Assembly (NCBI GenBank): GCA_040381215.1
Contig: JBEIHO010000002.1
Coordinates: 1 to 64,000 of the forward strand
Reading direction: 5' to 3'
From: SZUA-430 sp040381215
GTDB lineage: Bacteria > Pseudomonadota > Alphaproteobacteria > Micropepsales > Micropepsaceae
DNA: 64,000 nucleotides
The stretch's first letter is position 1. The number at the start of each line of letters is the position of its first letter. Under the pieces are notes generated by a model. The model worked only from the letters and a program-made list of their open reading frames with translations, did not search any database and was not told the DNA's origin. The position numbers and the translations under genes are program-made. Of this stretch, positions 1-7,847 are shown piece after piece.

Positions 1-1
1 C

Positions 2-1141
2 ATCGAAAAGGGCGATATCAACGACGTCAATCATGCGCTTGACGAGCTGCGCCTTGAGGCCAGGCGTGCCGAGATCGACTATGGAACGAATAGTCCAGAG
101 GCGATCGCCGAGCGCGGGCGGGTGCAGAGGGAGAGTGATATCCTTCGATCACAATATGCCGTCCTCCAGAAAAACGTGTCGGACCTCAGGTCGGCAGACG
201 AACGCTTCACGATATCGCTAGAGGCCATCGACGGACGCACCAAGACGCTATCACTCTCGCGCATCGTGCGGCTTTATCCAGCCAATGCGCTGCGGGCAGA
301 CCAGAAGTGGTCCGTCTATTTCGACCGTTGGGTGGAGTTCCTGACCAGCAATCCCCGCGAGGCCAATACCGAAGGCGGGATCGTGCCTGCCCTCGTGGGT
401 ACATTGACCATGATGGTGCTGCTCAGCCTCGCGGTCGCGCCGTTCGGCGTGGTGACCGCGCTTTACCTGCGGGAGTATGCAAAACAGGGTCCGCTGGTCT
501 CGTTCATCCGGATCTGCGTGAACAATCTGGCCGGCGTTCCGTCGATTGTCTACGGCGTCTTCGGCCTTGGGTTCTTTTGCTACATCCTTGGCGGATCGAT
601 CGACCAGATCTTCTATCCTGAGCGGTTACCCTCGCCCACCTTCGGCACGGGTGGCATCCTGTGGGCGTCATTAACGCTGGCGCTGCTGACCGTACCCGTT
701 GTGATCGTCGCGACCGAAGAAGCGCTGGCGGCCGTCCCGCGCACGATGCGCGAAGGGTCGCTGGCCTGTGGCGGTTCGAAATGGCAGACGATATGGCGCA
801 TCGTGCTGCCGAGCGCAGCACCCGGCGTGATGACAGGCCTGATCCTGGCCATGGCGCGTGGAGCCGGCGAAGTGGCGCCGCTCATGATCGTGGGTGTCGT
901 TAAGCTGGCGCCGGAACTGCCCATCGACTTCACGGCCCCGTTCGTCCATTTTGACCGCAGCTTCATGCACCTGGGCTTCCATATCTATGACGTGGGCTTC
1001 CAGTCGAGGAACTCGGAAGCGGGTCGTCCGATGGTGTTTGTGACGACGCTGCTTCTGATCAGCCTTATCGTCACACTGAACGCCTTCGCCATCATCGTGC
1101 GCGAGCGACTGAAGCGGGCCTACCAGGTCGGAACGTTCTAG
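2..1141 (+). CDS. pstA: Phosphate ABC transporter permease PstA (5' end outside window)
   Basis: Inner-membrane permease half of the high-affinity phosphate importer PstSCAB. The frame is open from base 2, so the gene begins upstream; 379 residues are visible. A hydrophilic, charged N-terminal part (about the first 120 visible residues) precedes the permease, as in the long PstA proteins that carry an extra N-terminal domain. Membrane segments follow, and the EAA loop that contacts the ATPase is clear (EEALAAVPRTMREGS, then GGSKWQTIWRIVLPSAAPG). The C-terminus RERLKRAYQVGTF fits this family. pstB starts 18 bases after the stop, so the two are co-transcribed. An internal GTG at 122 is not taken as the start because coding sequence continues upstream of it. 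Confidence 0.95.
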   Translation: MEKGDINDVNHALDELRLEARRAEIDYGTNSPEAIAERGRVQRESDILRSQYAVLQKNVSDLRSADERFTISLEAIDGRTKTLSLSRIVRLYPANALRADQKWSVYFDRWVEFLTSNPREANTEGGIVPALVGTLTMMVLLSLAVAPFGVVTALYLREYAKQGPLVSFIRICVNNLAGVPSIVYGVFGLGFFCYILGGSIDQIFYPERLPSPTFGTGGILWASLTLALLTVPVVIVATEEALAAVPRTMREGSLACGGSKWQTIWRIVLPSAAPGVMTGLILAMARGAGEVAPLMIVGVVKLAPELPIDFTAPFVHFDRSFMHLGFHIYDVGFQSRNSEAGRPMVFVTTLLLISLIVTLNAFAIIVRERLKRAYQVGTF

Positions 1142-1159
1142 GGGTTTGGGGAAATGCCG

Positions 1160-1987
1160 ATGAGTAACCGCATGACGCAGAGCAAGACAGATGATTTCGG
1201 CTCGACGGTCTATCACCCTGTCGAAGGCAGTGGCGAGAAGAGCATCGAGGTCAAGGACTACAGTCTCTGGTACGGAGAAGCCCGCGCGCTCTGGAACAAC
1301 TCGCTGGATATCCACAAGGGTCTGTGCACGGCCCTGATCGGGCCGTCGGGATGCGGGAAGTCCACTCTTCTGCGCTCGATGAACCGGATGAACGACCTTG
1401 TGGATGGCGTCAAGACGACGGGGCAGATGTTGCTCGAGGGCGAACCCATCTTCGGCAAGCAGGTCGACGTGATCGCGCTGCGCAAGCGCATGGGTATGGT
1501 GTTCCAGAAGCCCAATCCCTTTCCGATGTCGATCTTCGAAAACGTCATCTATCCCCTGCGCGTAGATGGCGTGACCAACCGCAAACTCCTGCGAGAGACC
1601 GCGGAAGCAGCGCTGAAGGGTGCCGCCCTGTGGGACGAAGTCAAGGATCGCATCGACCAGAGCGCGCTGGGACTTTCAGGCGGCCAGCAGCAGCGCCTGT
1701 GCATTGCGCGCGCCATTGCAGGCAATCCGGAGGTCCTGCTGATGGACGAGCCCTGTTCGGCCCTTGACCCCATTGCCACCTCGAAGATCGAGGAACTGAT
1801 CGACGAGTTGAAGGGCCGCTACACGATCGTGATCGTGACCCACAACATGCAGCAGGCCGCGCGCGTCTCCGACAACACGGCCTTCATGTATCTGGGGCGA
1901 CTGATCGAATACGGCGATACCAAAGCCATGTTCGAGAAGCCAAAGGTCAAGCGGACCGAGGACTATCTAACGGGCCGGTTCGGGTAG
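1160..1987 (+). CDS. pstB: Phosphate ABC transporter ATP-binding protein PstB
   Basis: Cytoplasmic ATPase that powers phosphate import with PstA/PstC. It is 275 residues, normal for PstB. Visible motifs are Walker A GPSGCGKST (61-69), ABC signature LSGGQQQR (172-179) and Walker B LLMDEPCSALDP (about 193-204), followed by the H-loop region VTHNMQQAARVSDNTAFM typical of PstB. Start: ATG 1160 has GGGGA 7 bases upstream; ATG 1154 (two residues longer) lies too close to that site but cannot be excluded. It follows pstA directly. No phoU or phoB lies downstream, unlike the common pstSCAB-phoU arrangement. Confidence 0.97.
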   Translation: MSNRMTQSKTDDFGSTVYHPVEGSGEKSIEVKDYSLWYGEARALWNNSLDIHKGLCTALIGPSGCGKSTLLRSMNRMNDLVDGVKTTGQMLLEGEPIFGKQVDVIALRKRMGMVFQKPNPFPMSIFENVIYPLRVDGVTNRKLLRETAEAALKGAALWDEVKDRIDQSALGLSGGQQQRLCIARAIAGNPEVLLMDEPCSALDPIATSKIEELIDELKGRYTIVIVTHNMQQAARVSDNTAFMYLGRLIEYGDTKAMFEKPKVKRTEDYLTGRFG

Positions 1988-2098
1988 CAGGCTCGTCAGG
2001 CCGCGCCTCAGGATTGAGACGCGGCTCGGCGCCGACGGGGCCTCATTGGCTTCATCGCCAGATCGAATGTGTGTCTTTTTTGCTACACTCCTTCATTT

Positions 2099-2116
2099 AT
2101 GACAGTCCGGTGACGG
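2099..2116 (-). promoter_or_regulatory. Pho-box-like direct repeat, reverse orientation
   Basis: Read on the minus strand it is CCGTCAC-CGGA-CTGTCAT: two 7-bp half-sites spaced as in the PhoB consensus CTGTCAY-N4-CTGTCAY, with 13 of 14 half-site positions matching. It points back toward the 3' end of pstB, where no reverse-strand gene is visible, so its target is unknown. It could be fortuitous, or drive an antisense transcript. Confidence 0.4.
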
Positions 2117-2333
2117 CTTTTGATGGGGACACGCTCGGGGAAACAGCCTCACCCTGTCCCCGCTTCATGAAGCTTCGACACTTGCGTTCGGCGCGCCTGT
2201 TGCAGGTGTTGCGAGTGCACTCTGCGCTCCGCTGAACGATCTAAAACCCGCCATTCATATGGGCTTTCGGCGATCCGCTCATGGCGTCGGTGCGCTTTGG
2301 AAAAATAGTGACGCGGCGCGCTCACCACAACCT

Positions 2334-2352
2334 TGGCGCACGCGGTGCGCCA
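2334..2352. promoter_or_regulatory. 19-bp perfect palindrome (operator candidate)
   Basis: TGGCGCAC-GCG-GTGCGCCA, arms of 8 bases with a 3-base centre. No T-run follows on either strand, so an operator is more likely than a terminator. It lies about 60 bp upstream of the promoter-like element at 2413-2442. The core GCGCAC-N3-GTGCGC recurs at 59058-59078. In GC-rich DNA a palindrome this long can occur by chance a few times in 64 kb, so this is only suggestive. Confidence 0.35.
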
Positions 2353-2412
2353 TTCATGACGCCCGCACAAACAGGCTCCAGAGGGAAATGCGCACTTCGT
2401 GCGTTCACACAC

Positions 2413-2442
2413 TTGTCATAATGCGCACCGTGTGCATATATT
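2413..2442 (+). promoter_or_regulatory. Sigma-70-like promoter with a dyad in its spacer
   Basis: TTGTCA (2413-2418) and TATATT (2437-2442) are separated by 18 bp. The spacer carries the imperfect palindrome ATGCGCAC-C-GTGTGCAT (2421-2437), so a bound regulator would block RNA polymerase. A Pho-type half-site TTGTCAT overlaps the -35, with a weak partner CGTTCAC 11 bp upstream (11 of 14 consensus positions). Transcription would start near 2449 and read into the 34-residue ORF and the hairpin at 2671. Confidence 0.45.
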
Positions 2443-2541
2443 AAGCATAGCAGAGCACGCGGGATCGGCCCGTCGTGGTGGAGCTGCGGTCCATTCTGGC
2501 GGCGCCACATCAGGCTCCGGCAGGGAAAGGAATGCACGACC

Positions 2542-2646
2542 ATGAAAAACGTATTTCCATCCGCCATCTGGGTAGTCCTGGCGCCACTGTGGCCGCTCGC
2601 GGGACTGGCGCTTGCTTATGCAGCCCTTTATGCGGCTGGCAGTTAA
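2542..2646 (+). CDS. Putative 34-residue single-span membrane peptide
   Basis: A short frame starting MKNVFPSAIWVVLAP and ending YAALYAAGS. Apart from one lysine it is nearly all hydrophobic or small residues, enough for one transmembrane helix. An AAAGGAA motif lies about 10 bases before the ATG. It sits between a promoter-like element and a strong hairpin terminator, forming a compact transcription unit of about 265 nt. No family is recognised. The transcript could instead be a small RNA with no translated product. Confidence 0.4.
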   Translation: MKNVFPSAIWVVLAPLWPLAGLALAYAALYAAGS

Positions 2647-2670
2647 ACGCTAGAGAGCGCTTATGCCTTC

Positions 2671-2712
2671 AAAAAGGGGCAGGCGGAGAAATCCCCCTGC
2701 CCTTTTTCTTGT
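2671..2712. terminator. Bidirectional intrinsic terminator
   Basis: AAAAAGGGGCAGG and CCTGCCCTTTTT form a long stem with one bulged G around a loop of about 13 bases, with A-runs and T-runs on both sides. It would end the small forward unit at 2542 and, on the other strand, the TraB/GumN-like gene whose stop is at 2720. Confidence 0.75.
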
Positions 2713-2719
2713 TCCGGTC

Positions 2720-4021
2720 TCAGTTTACGGGGGCTGTTGCGGCAGGTGCAGAAACCGCAGGCTTGGCTGGAGACAGCGCCTCAAGGATGGTCTCGTAGCG
2801 GGCGATCTGGCGCAACTCGGATGACTTGACCACGTAGCCCCGGGCTTTCAGCTGCTTCTCGAAGTCAGGCATGTGCGCCGCGCCCCACGGGATATAAACA
2901 ACGGCATACTGCCCGCCATACTGGTCGAATGCCGCAAGGGCTTTCTTGTTTCGGCCGACGATCAGCTCATCCATGGCAGCCATGACCTCAGCCTGGCTGA
3001 AGGATTGGGCGACGGTCATGTATTTCTGCAAGGCATCCTCGAGGGACTTGCTCTGGAAGATGCTTCCGGCGGCCTCGATGAATTTGCGGGTTGCCGGCGA
3101 AAGGTCGGAGATGTCGGCATCGGCAAAGACGACGAAGGGTTTCGTCGGGTCGATGGCCGGTGGCGGTGCCGCGGGATCCCGAGGCGTGTCGAGACGGTTC
3201 GATGCGGCAAGCAAGGCCTGGAATTCGCCTTGCGACTCAAGGCCCAAGCCGCGGGCAGCGTTTTCGTAGTTCGGGCTTGTCTTCATCACCTTCGCCCGGT
3301 CCGACACGCCTTCTGCGAGCACCAGGGCCGTTGGCGGGATGCTCTTGTAGAGGTCGCGGTAGAACTGCGGCTCGCCGATATGGACCATGCCGACGAGGCG
3401 CACCTCGCTCGTACCCTTGGTCATGATGGTCTGGCGGATCTCGAGGCCCTCGCGCCCCAGATTGAGGTAGCCTCCTGTCTGCTGCTCGATGGTGACCGGG
3501 ATGGCAACGATCACGGCGACCACGGGGACAATCAGCAGCATGAGGGCTGCAATCGGCGCGGCGATCAACGTTCGGGTCAACAGTCGGTCATGATAGGGAA
3601 GATCGGCCGTCCGGATCAGTGTTGAGCCCGTCGACAGCCTGTTCATCACGAAGCCGAACAGCACGGCGACCAGAGAGGCGGCCTCGAGGGGCACCAGCGT
3701 TGACGGGTCGCTCAATGACCAGGCCACCCCGGGGGCGCCGGCCAGCTGCCATAGCATCACGAGGACCGCAGGGAGCAGCGTCAGCTTTGGCAGGTGCGGA
3801 ACAAGGATCAGCGCGGCGAGGACCAGAAAGCCCAATGCGGTTGACAGGCCCGACAGCTGCATGCGCACCCCCATCAGGGCGCTGTCCATGCCGGACTTGA
3901 TGAAAAGCCCGTCCAGCACCCCAAGCGTCGAGCTCGCCATGGTGATGACCAAAAAGGCATTGGCAACAAAGACGGGGATCGAGAGTGCCAGCCTTCGTTC
4001 GTTCGCGGGGTGGTCGTTCAT
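2720..4021 (-). CDS. TraB/GumN-family membrane protein
   Basis: A 433-residue protein in two parts. The first 170 or so residues hold several hydrophobic segments (for example ALGFLVLAALILVP and LIVPVVAVIVAIPV). The C-terminal part resembles the TraB/PrgY/GumN fold: VRLVGMVHIGEPQFY, the LAEGVSD segment matching the family GxxE region, and near the end IPWGAAHMPDFEKQL, the conserved GxxH motif. Relatives of this fold include the metalloprotease Tiki, but activity in bacterial members is mostly unproven. It is divergent from the OprP-like porin across 372 bp that includes a Pho box. Any role in phosphate physiology is inferred from position only. Confidence 0.75.
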   Translation of the reverse strand: MNDHPANERRLALSIPVFVANAFLVITMASSTLGVLDGLFIKSGMDSALMGVRMQLSGLSTALGFLVLAALILVPHLPKLTLLPAVLVMLWQLAGAPGVAWSLSDPSTLVPLEAASLVAVLFGFVMNRLSTGSTLIRTADLPYHDRLLTRTLIAAPIAALMLLIVPVVAVIVAIPVTIEQQTGGYLNLGREGLEIRQTIMTKGTSEVRLVGMVHIGEPQFYRDLYKSIPPTALVLAEGVSDRAKVMKTSPNYENAARGLGLESQGEFQALLAASNRLDTPRDPAAPPPAIDPTKPFVVFADADISDLSPATRKFIEAAGSIFQSKSLEDALQKYMTVAQSFSQAEVMAAMDELIVGRNKKALAAFDQYGGQYAVVYIPWGAAHMPDFEKQLKARGYVVKSSELRQIARYETILEALSPAKPAVSAPAATAPVN

Positions 4022-4393
4022 GGTTGATGCGGTTCCCGTGTTGTATCGCGCGACAAAGCTGTCAGATCTTAAGTCATTGATGCGACAGAAAAATACTCTT
4101 CGCCTCTGGGGCGATCATGTCCTGGTTACTTCTCCCTTCAGGCGAAGGGCCACCTCGGCGGATCCAATTCAAGAATGATGTGTGACAATCTGTGTAAAAC
4201 GGCACCGAAAGCGTTTCCTCAAAGCCACAATCAGGGCCTAATGGGGATCCGGTTCGGAACTCTTCATCTAATTGTCATGGTTCTGTCACGGCTCGTGCCG
4301 AAAGTGCGGTCCGTGGCAGGGGTTGAAGACCAACGCTCCGTGCCGTTGGCGGAAATCTGACCTTTTTACTAAACCTATATTGGGGGACTGAGC
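4022..4393. other. Divergent intergenic region, TraB-like gene / porin
   Basis: 372 bp between two divergent starts. It contains the Pho box at 4272-4289 and a 6-bp hairpin CCAACG/CGTTGG (4330-4349) in what would be the porin leader. No open frame in it looks coding. A clear -10 hexamer at the right distance from the Pho box was not found. Confidence 0.6.
4272..4289 (+). promoter_or_regulatory. Pho box upstream of the porin gene
   Basis: TTGTCAT-GGTT-CTGTCAC matches the PhoB consensus CTGTCAY-N4-CTGTCAY at 13 of 14 half-site positions with the standard 11-bp period. It lies 104 bp upstream of the porin ATG, in the right orientation. This fits induction of the porin by phosphate starvation. 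Confidence 0.75.
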
Positions 4394-5938
4394 ATGAAGA
4401 AGACGATTTGGCTCGCGACCACGGCGCTCGTGGCGATGAGCGTGGCGGCGGCACCGGCACTGGCTGGCCGCTCCAAGCAGGACCAGCGCGACTCTGAAAT
4501 TGCTGACCTGAAGGCCCGCCTCGAGAAGCTCGAGCAGGAATCTGCCTCCGCGAAGGCCGAGGCTGAAGACGCCGCGATCGCGACCAGCGCCCGCCTGAAG
4601 AAGGTGGAAGATACGCAGGATGCGGTCCAGTGGTCGTTCGCCGATGGCCGTCCGTCGGTGCGCTCGGGCGATGGTCGCTTCGAGCTGGCGTTCCGCGGCC
4701 GCGTGCAGCTGGACTGGGCCTCGTTCGATCAGGACCAGAATGATTTCGGCGCCGGCTACGGCACCGTCGGCTCATGCGCCGCCACGAACGCGCTTTGCGA
4801 CCTGGGCAGCGGCACGGTGTTCCGTCGCGTGCGCTTTGGCGTTGAGGGCAAGGTTTTCCGCGATTTCATCTATGAACTGCGCTTCGATTTCGGCGGTTCG
4901 GACGTTGAAGGCGCCGGCATCATCAACATCGCTCGCGTGGGTTACACGGGCGTCCCGGGCCTTCGGGTCCACGCTGGCGCGATCCAGCCGATCGTGACGA
5001 TGTATGACGCCACCTCGTCGGCCGAGCTGACCACGATGGAGCGTCCGCAGGTCGTCACCCTGCTTGCCGGCAATTTTGGCGGTGACAACGGCCGCATCGG
5101 CCTTGAGGCGACCTACCAGAAGGAAGGTCTGCTTTATCCTGAAGACAACTTCGTGATCTCGGGCGCCTTCACGGGTGACCGCGTGGCGTCCAACCGCACG
5201 GCGGGTGACCGCGACGAAGGCACGCAGGCCCTCGGCCGCGTTGCCTATCGCTTCTTCTCGGATGGTGTTTCGAACGCCCAGATCGGCATGAGCGCAGCGC
5301 AGTTGCTGTCGGCCCGCGGCGCTGCTGCAGGTTCCAACCGCACGATCCGCCTGCGTGAGCGTCCGGAAATCCGCGTCACGGGCGAGCGCTTCATCGACAC
5401 CGGCGACATCAACATCGAGCCGGATAACGGCGCGCTGGCCTATGGCTTCGAGTTTGGCGCCAACTGGCAGAACCTGTTCCTGGCTGGCGAGTGGTACAAG
5501 TTCGACGTCGATCGCGTGAACAGCGCCGTCGATCCGGAGTTCTCGGGCTGGTATGTCGAGGGCGAGTGGATCATCACCGGCGAGAACAAGCGTTACGCCG
5601 CAGCTGCGACAAACAACAACGTTGCCGTGTTCCGCGGGCCGTCGGTCACCTCGCCGTGGTCGCCGGGTGGCGGCATCGGCGCATGGTCGCTGCATGGTCG
5701 CTACAGCACGCTGGACCTGAACTGGAACGAAGGCGTGGCTGGCGTTGCGACACCCACGGGTGGCGTGCGCGGTGGCGAAGAGACCCACACGATCCTCGGC
5801 GTGACCTGGTACATGAACGCCAACATGAAGATGATGGCCGAGTACAACATGGTCGAAGTCGAGCGCCTCAACTCGGCTGGTGCCAGCCTGGATGCGGACT
5901 TCGACATCCTGCAGGGCCGCCTGATGCTGACGTTCTAA
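4394..5938 (+). CDS. OprP/OprO-type phosphate-selective porin
   Basis: Outer-membrane porin of the Porin_O_P family, 514 residues. It begins with a Sec signal (MKKTIWLATTALVAMSVAAA, cleavage probably after ALA near residue 24). A charged coiled coil follows (about 28-75, with DLKARLEKLEQE), as in trimeric OprP/OprO relatives. The rest alternates beta-strand-like segments and ends in LMLTF with a terminal phenylalanine, the Bam recognition signature. GGGGGA lies about 7 bases before the ATG. Closeness to pstAB and an upstream Pho box support phosphate or polyphosphate uptake. Family members can differ in anion selectivity, so the substrate is inferred. Confidence 0.88.
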   Translation: MKKTIWLATTALVAMSVAAAPALAGRSKQDQRDSEIADLKARLEKLEQESASAKAEAEDAAIATSARLKKVEDTQDAVQWSFADGRPSVRSGDGRFELAFRGRVQLDWASFDQDQNDFGAGYGTVGSCAATNALCDLGSGTVFRRVRFGVEGKVFRDFIYELRFDFGGSDVEGAGIINIARVGYTGVPGLRVHAGAIQPIVTMYDATSSAELTTMERPQVVTLLAGNFGGDNGRIGLEATYQKEGLLYPEDNFVISGAFTGDRVASNRTAGDRDEGTQALGRVAYRFFSDGVSNAQIGMSAAQLLSARGAAAGSNRTIRLRERPEIRVTGERFIDTGDINIEPDNGALAYGFEFGANWQNLFLAGEWYKFDVDRVNSAVDPEFSGWYVEGEWIITGENKRYAAAATNNNVAVFRGPSVTSPWSPGGGIGAWSLHGRYSTLDLNWNEGVAGVATPTGGVRGGEETHTILGVTWYMNANMKMMAEYNMVEVERLNSAGASLDADFDILQGRLMLTF

Positions 5939-6007
5939 GCCTTGCCCTGAATGCCTCTCCGCCCCTGAACCCGGCGGAGAGGTTACCTCACATGAAACCC
6001 TCTTCCT

Positions 6008-6034
6008 GACCCCGCGCACGCGGGGTCTTTTTTT
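6008..6034 (+). terminator. Intrinsic terminator of the porin gene
   Basis: GACCCCGC-GCAC-GCGGGGTC, a perfect 8-bp stem with a 4-base loop, followed directly by seven T residues. It lies 70 bases after the porin stop and just before the converging recJ stop at 6041. Confidence 0.92.
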
Positions 6035-6040
6035 GAGGGA

Positions 6041-7843
6041 TCAGACGGCTGGTGCGGCGTCTCGAATGGTGGCCTGTACGCGTGCCTTGCCTTGCCATTC
6101 ATCAAGCTTGAGCGTGGCGGCGACGTGGATGCGCTGCCCCTTGTGCTTGAGAAGCAGGGCCCCAAGCTCATTCTGCACGGCCTTGAAGGCGATCGCGCCC
6201 AGCCGCGCACCGTCGGGTGACTGCAGCGTGCAGCGCACGTGCTGTTCGCCCACGACCGAACTCCAGGCAACGGACAGTGCGGGCAAGACGAACACAGGCT
6301 CCGCATTGCCGGCGCCGTAAGGGCCACAGCGGGCCACCAGGGTGCACAACTCGGCCGTCGCGCCGCTGGCAGACAGGGCGCCCTCGATCAGTAGTTCCCT
6401 GCCCTCGGTCGATGCGGCGCACGCGGCCGCAAGCCGCGCCGACAGAAACGCACGCAATTCGTCAATGCGGGCAGGGTCGATCGTGAGGCCCGCAGCCATG
6501 GCGTGGCCGCCACCATTCGCGAGGATCCCGGCCTCGCGTGCGGCGACGATAGCGGTGCCGAGATCGACGCCCGAGACCGATCGGCCGGAACCCTTGCCGA
6601 CCCCGTCATTCACCGCAATCACGATTGCTGGCTTGCCATAGCGTTCCTTCAGCCTGGCTGCGACAATGCCGATGACACCCGGGTGCCAACCCTCGCCGCA
6701 GGCGATGATCACCGGGCTTTCGCGCACCAGCGCGTCGTTCTCGACGCAACTGATGGCCTGGTCCTGAATTGCCTGCTCGATGTTGCGACGCTCCTGGTTC
6801 AGGACATCGAGTTCATGGGCAATGCTCACGGCTTCGTTGCGGCTGTCGGTTGCCAGCAGCCTCGAACCGAGGTCGCAGCGGCCCACCCTCCCGCCCGCGT
6901 TCACGCGCGGGCCCAGGAAAAAGCCCAGGTGCCAGGGCTCGATCGTGCCGTTGAGGCGACCGACCTCGGCCAATGCCTCGAGGCCGGGTACGGCGCCGTT
7001 GCGCAATTGCTCGAGGCCTCGCATGACGAAGGCGCGGTTCAGTCCGGTGAGCGGAACGACGTCGGCTACGGTTCCCAGCGCCACGATGCCGAGCCAGCGC
7101 CGCAAGTCCGGCATGGGGCGTTTCGTGAAGAACCCGCGCTCGCGCAGGGCCCGGTTCAGGGCCACGCAGAGCATGAAAGTCACCCCGATGGCTGCGAGTT
7201 GCCCGAGGCCCGACGTGTCGTCACCCCGGTTGGGGTTCACGATCGCGCAGGCGCGGGGCAGCGTTCCGGCTGGCAGGTGGTGGTCGCAGACAATGACGTC
7301 GGCTCCCTTTGCCTCGGCCGCGGCCAAGGCCTCGTGCGCCTGCGTGCCGCAATCGACCGTCACGATGACCTTCGCCCCGTTGACCGCAAGGCTTTCCATC
7401 GCGGGAACGTTGGGCCCGTAACCCTCCGTCATGCGGTCCGGGATGTAGATGGTCGGTGTGGCACCAACCGCCGTCAGGTAGCGCGCAAGAAGCGCCGACG
7501 AGGTCGCGCCGTCCACGTCATAGTCGCCGAAAATGGCGATCGCCTCGCCCGATTCTATCGCGGCCGCCAGGCGATCAACCGCGAGGTCCATGTCGCGGAT
7601 GACGCTGGGATCGGGCAGATCGGCCTTGAGCGTCGGGTTGAGGTAGGCATCAGCCGCGCTTGCGCCGACGCCGCGCACGTGGAGCAGGCGTGCGACCACT
7701 TCGGGCGCGCGCAGGGCTTGGGCAATACGCATCACTTCGGACGGATCGCAGGCGCGTTCCACCCACCGACGACCCAGAACGGAGCGCGATACGCCCAGCA
7801 CTGTCGCGCGCTCGCCGTCAACAGCGGGCGCGAGCAGCTTCAT
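6041..7843 (-). CDS. recJ: Single-stranded-DNA-specific 5'-3' exonuclease RecJ
   Basis: DHH-superfamily nuclease used in recombination and repair, 600 residues, near the usual RecJ length. The DHH-type metal motifs are present: FGDYDVDGATSSALL near residue 105, VDCGTQ near 160, and DHHLPAGTLP near 185. DHHA1 and OB-like regions follow, including a GGGHAMAAG motif near 440. It is the last gene of a reverse-strand operon; its ATG lies 4 bases after the glpX stop. The order hom-glpX-recJ is conserved in alphaproteobacteria. Confidence 0.96.
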   Translation of the reverse strand: MKLLAPAVDGERATVLGVSRSVLGRRWVERACDPSEVMRIAQALRAPEVVARLLHVRGVGASAADAYLNPTLKADLPDPSVIRDMDLAVDRLAAAIESGEAIAIFGDYDVDGATSSALLARYLTAVGATPTIYIPDRMTEGYGPNVPAMESLAVNGAKVIVTVDCGTQAHEALAAAEAKGADVIVCDHHLPAGTLPRACAIVNPNRGDDTSGLGQLAAIGVTFMLCVALNRALRERGFFTKRPMPDLRRWLGIVALGTVADVVPLTGLNRAFVMRGLEQLRNGAVPGLEALAEVGRLNGTIEPWHLGFFLGPRVNAGGRVGRCDLGSRLLATDSRNEAVSIAHELDVLNQERRNIEQAIQDQAISCVENDALVRESPVIIACGEGWHPGVIGIVAARLKERYGKPAIVIAVNDGVGKGSGRSVSGVDLGTAIVAAREAGILANGGGHAMAAGLTIDPARIDELRAFLSARLAAACAASTEGRELLIEGALSASGATAELCTLVARCGPYGAGNAEPVFVLPALSVAWSSVVGEQHVRCTLQSPDGARLGAIAFKAVQNELGALLLKHKGQRIHVAATLKLDEWQGKARVQATIRDAAPAV

Positions 7844-7847
7844 GCGG

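Larger units (their letters stand above)
1988..2541. other. 554-bp intergenic region with dyads and a promoter
   Basis: Gap between pstB and the putative 34-residue ORF. I see no convincing protein in it; the open frames on either strand lack a start signal or any recognisable family. It holds a reverse-oriented Pho-box-like repeat (2099-2116), a perfect 19-bp palindrome (2334-2352), a short CGCAC/GTGCG dyad (2391-2403) and a promoter-like element with an imperfect palindrome between its hexamers (2413-2442). No clear terminator is seen directly after pstB. Confidence 0.6.

Noticed and set aside
2014..2444. Several open frames on both strands between pstB and the 34-residue ORF
   Set aside because: No ribosome sites, no recognisable families, and they overlap each other across palindromes; treated as non-coding.
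4330..4349. CCAACG/CGTTGG hairpin in the porin leader as a riboswitch
   Set aside because: A single 6-bp stem with no known riboswitch features.
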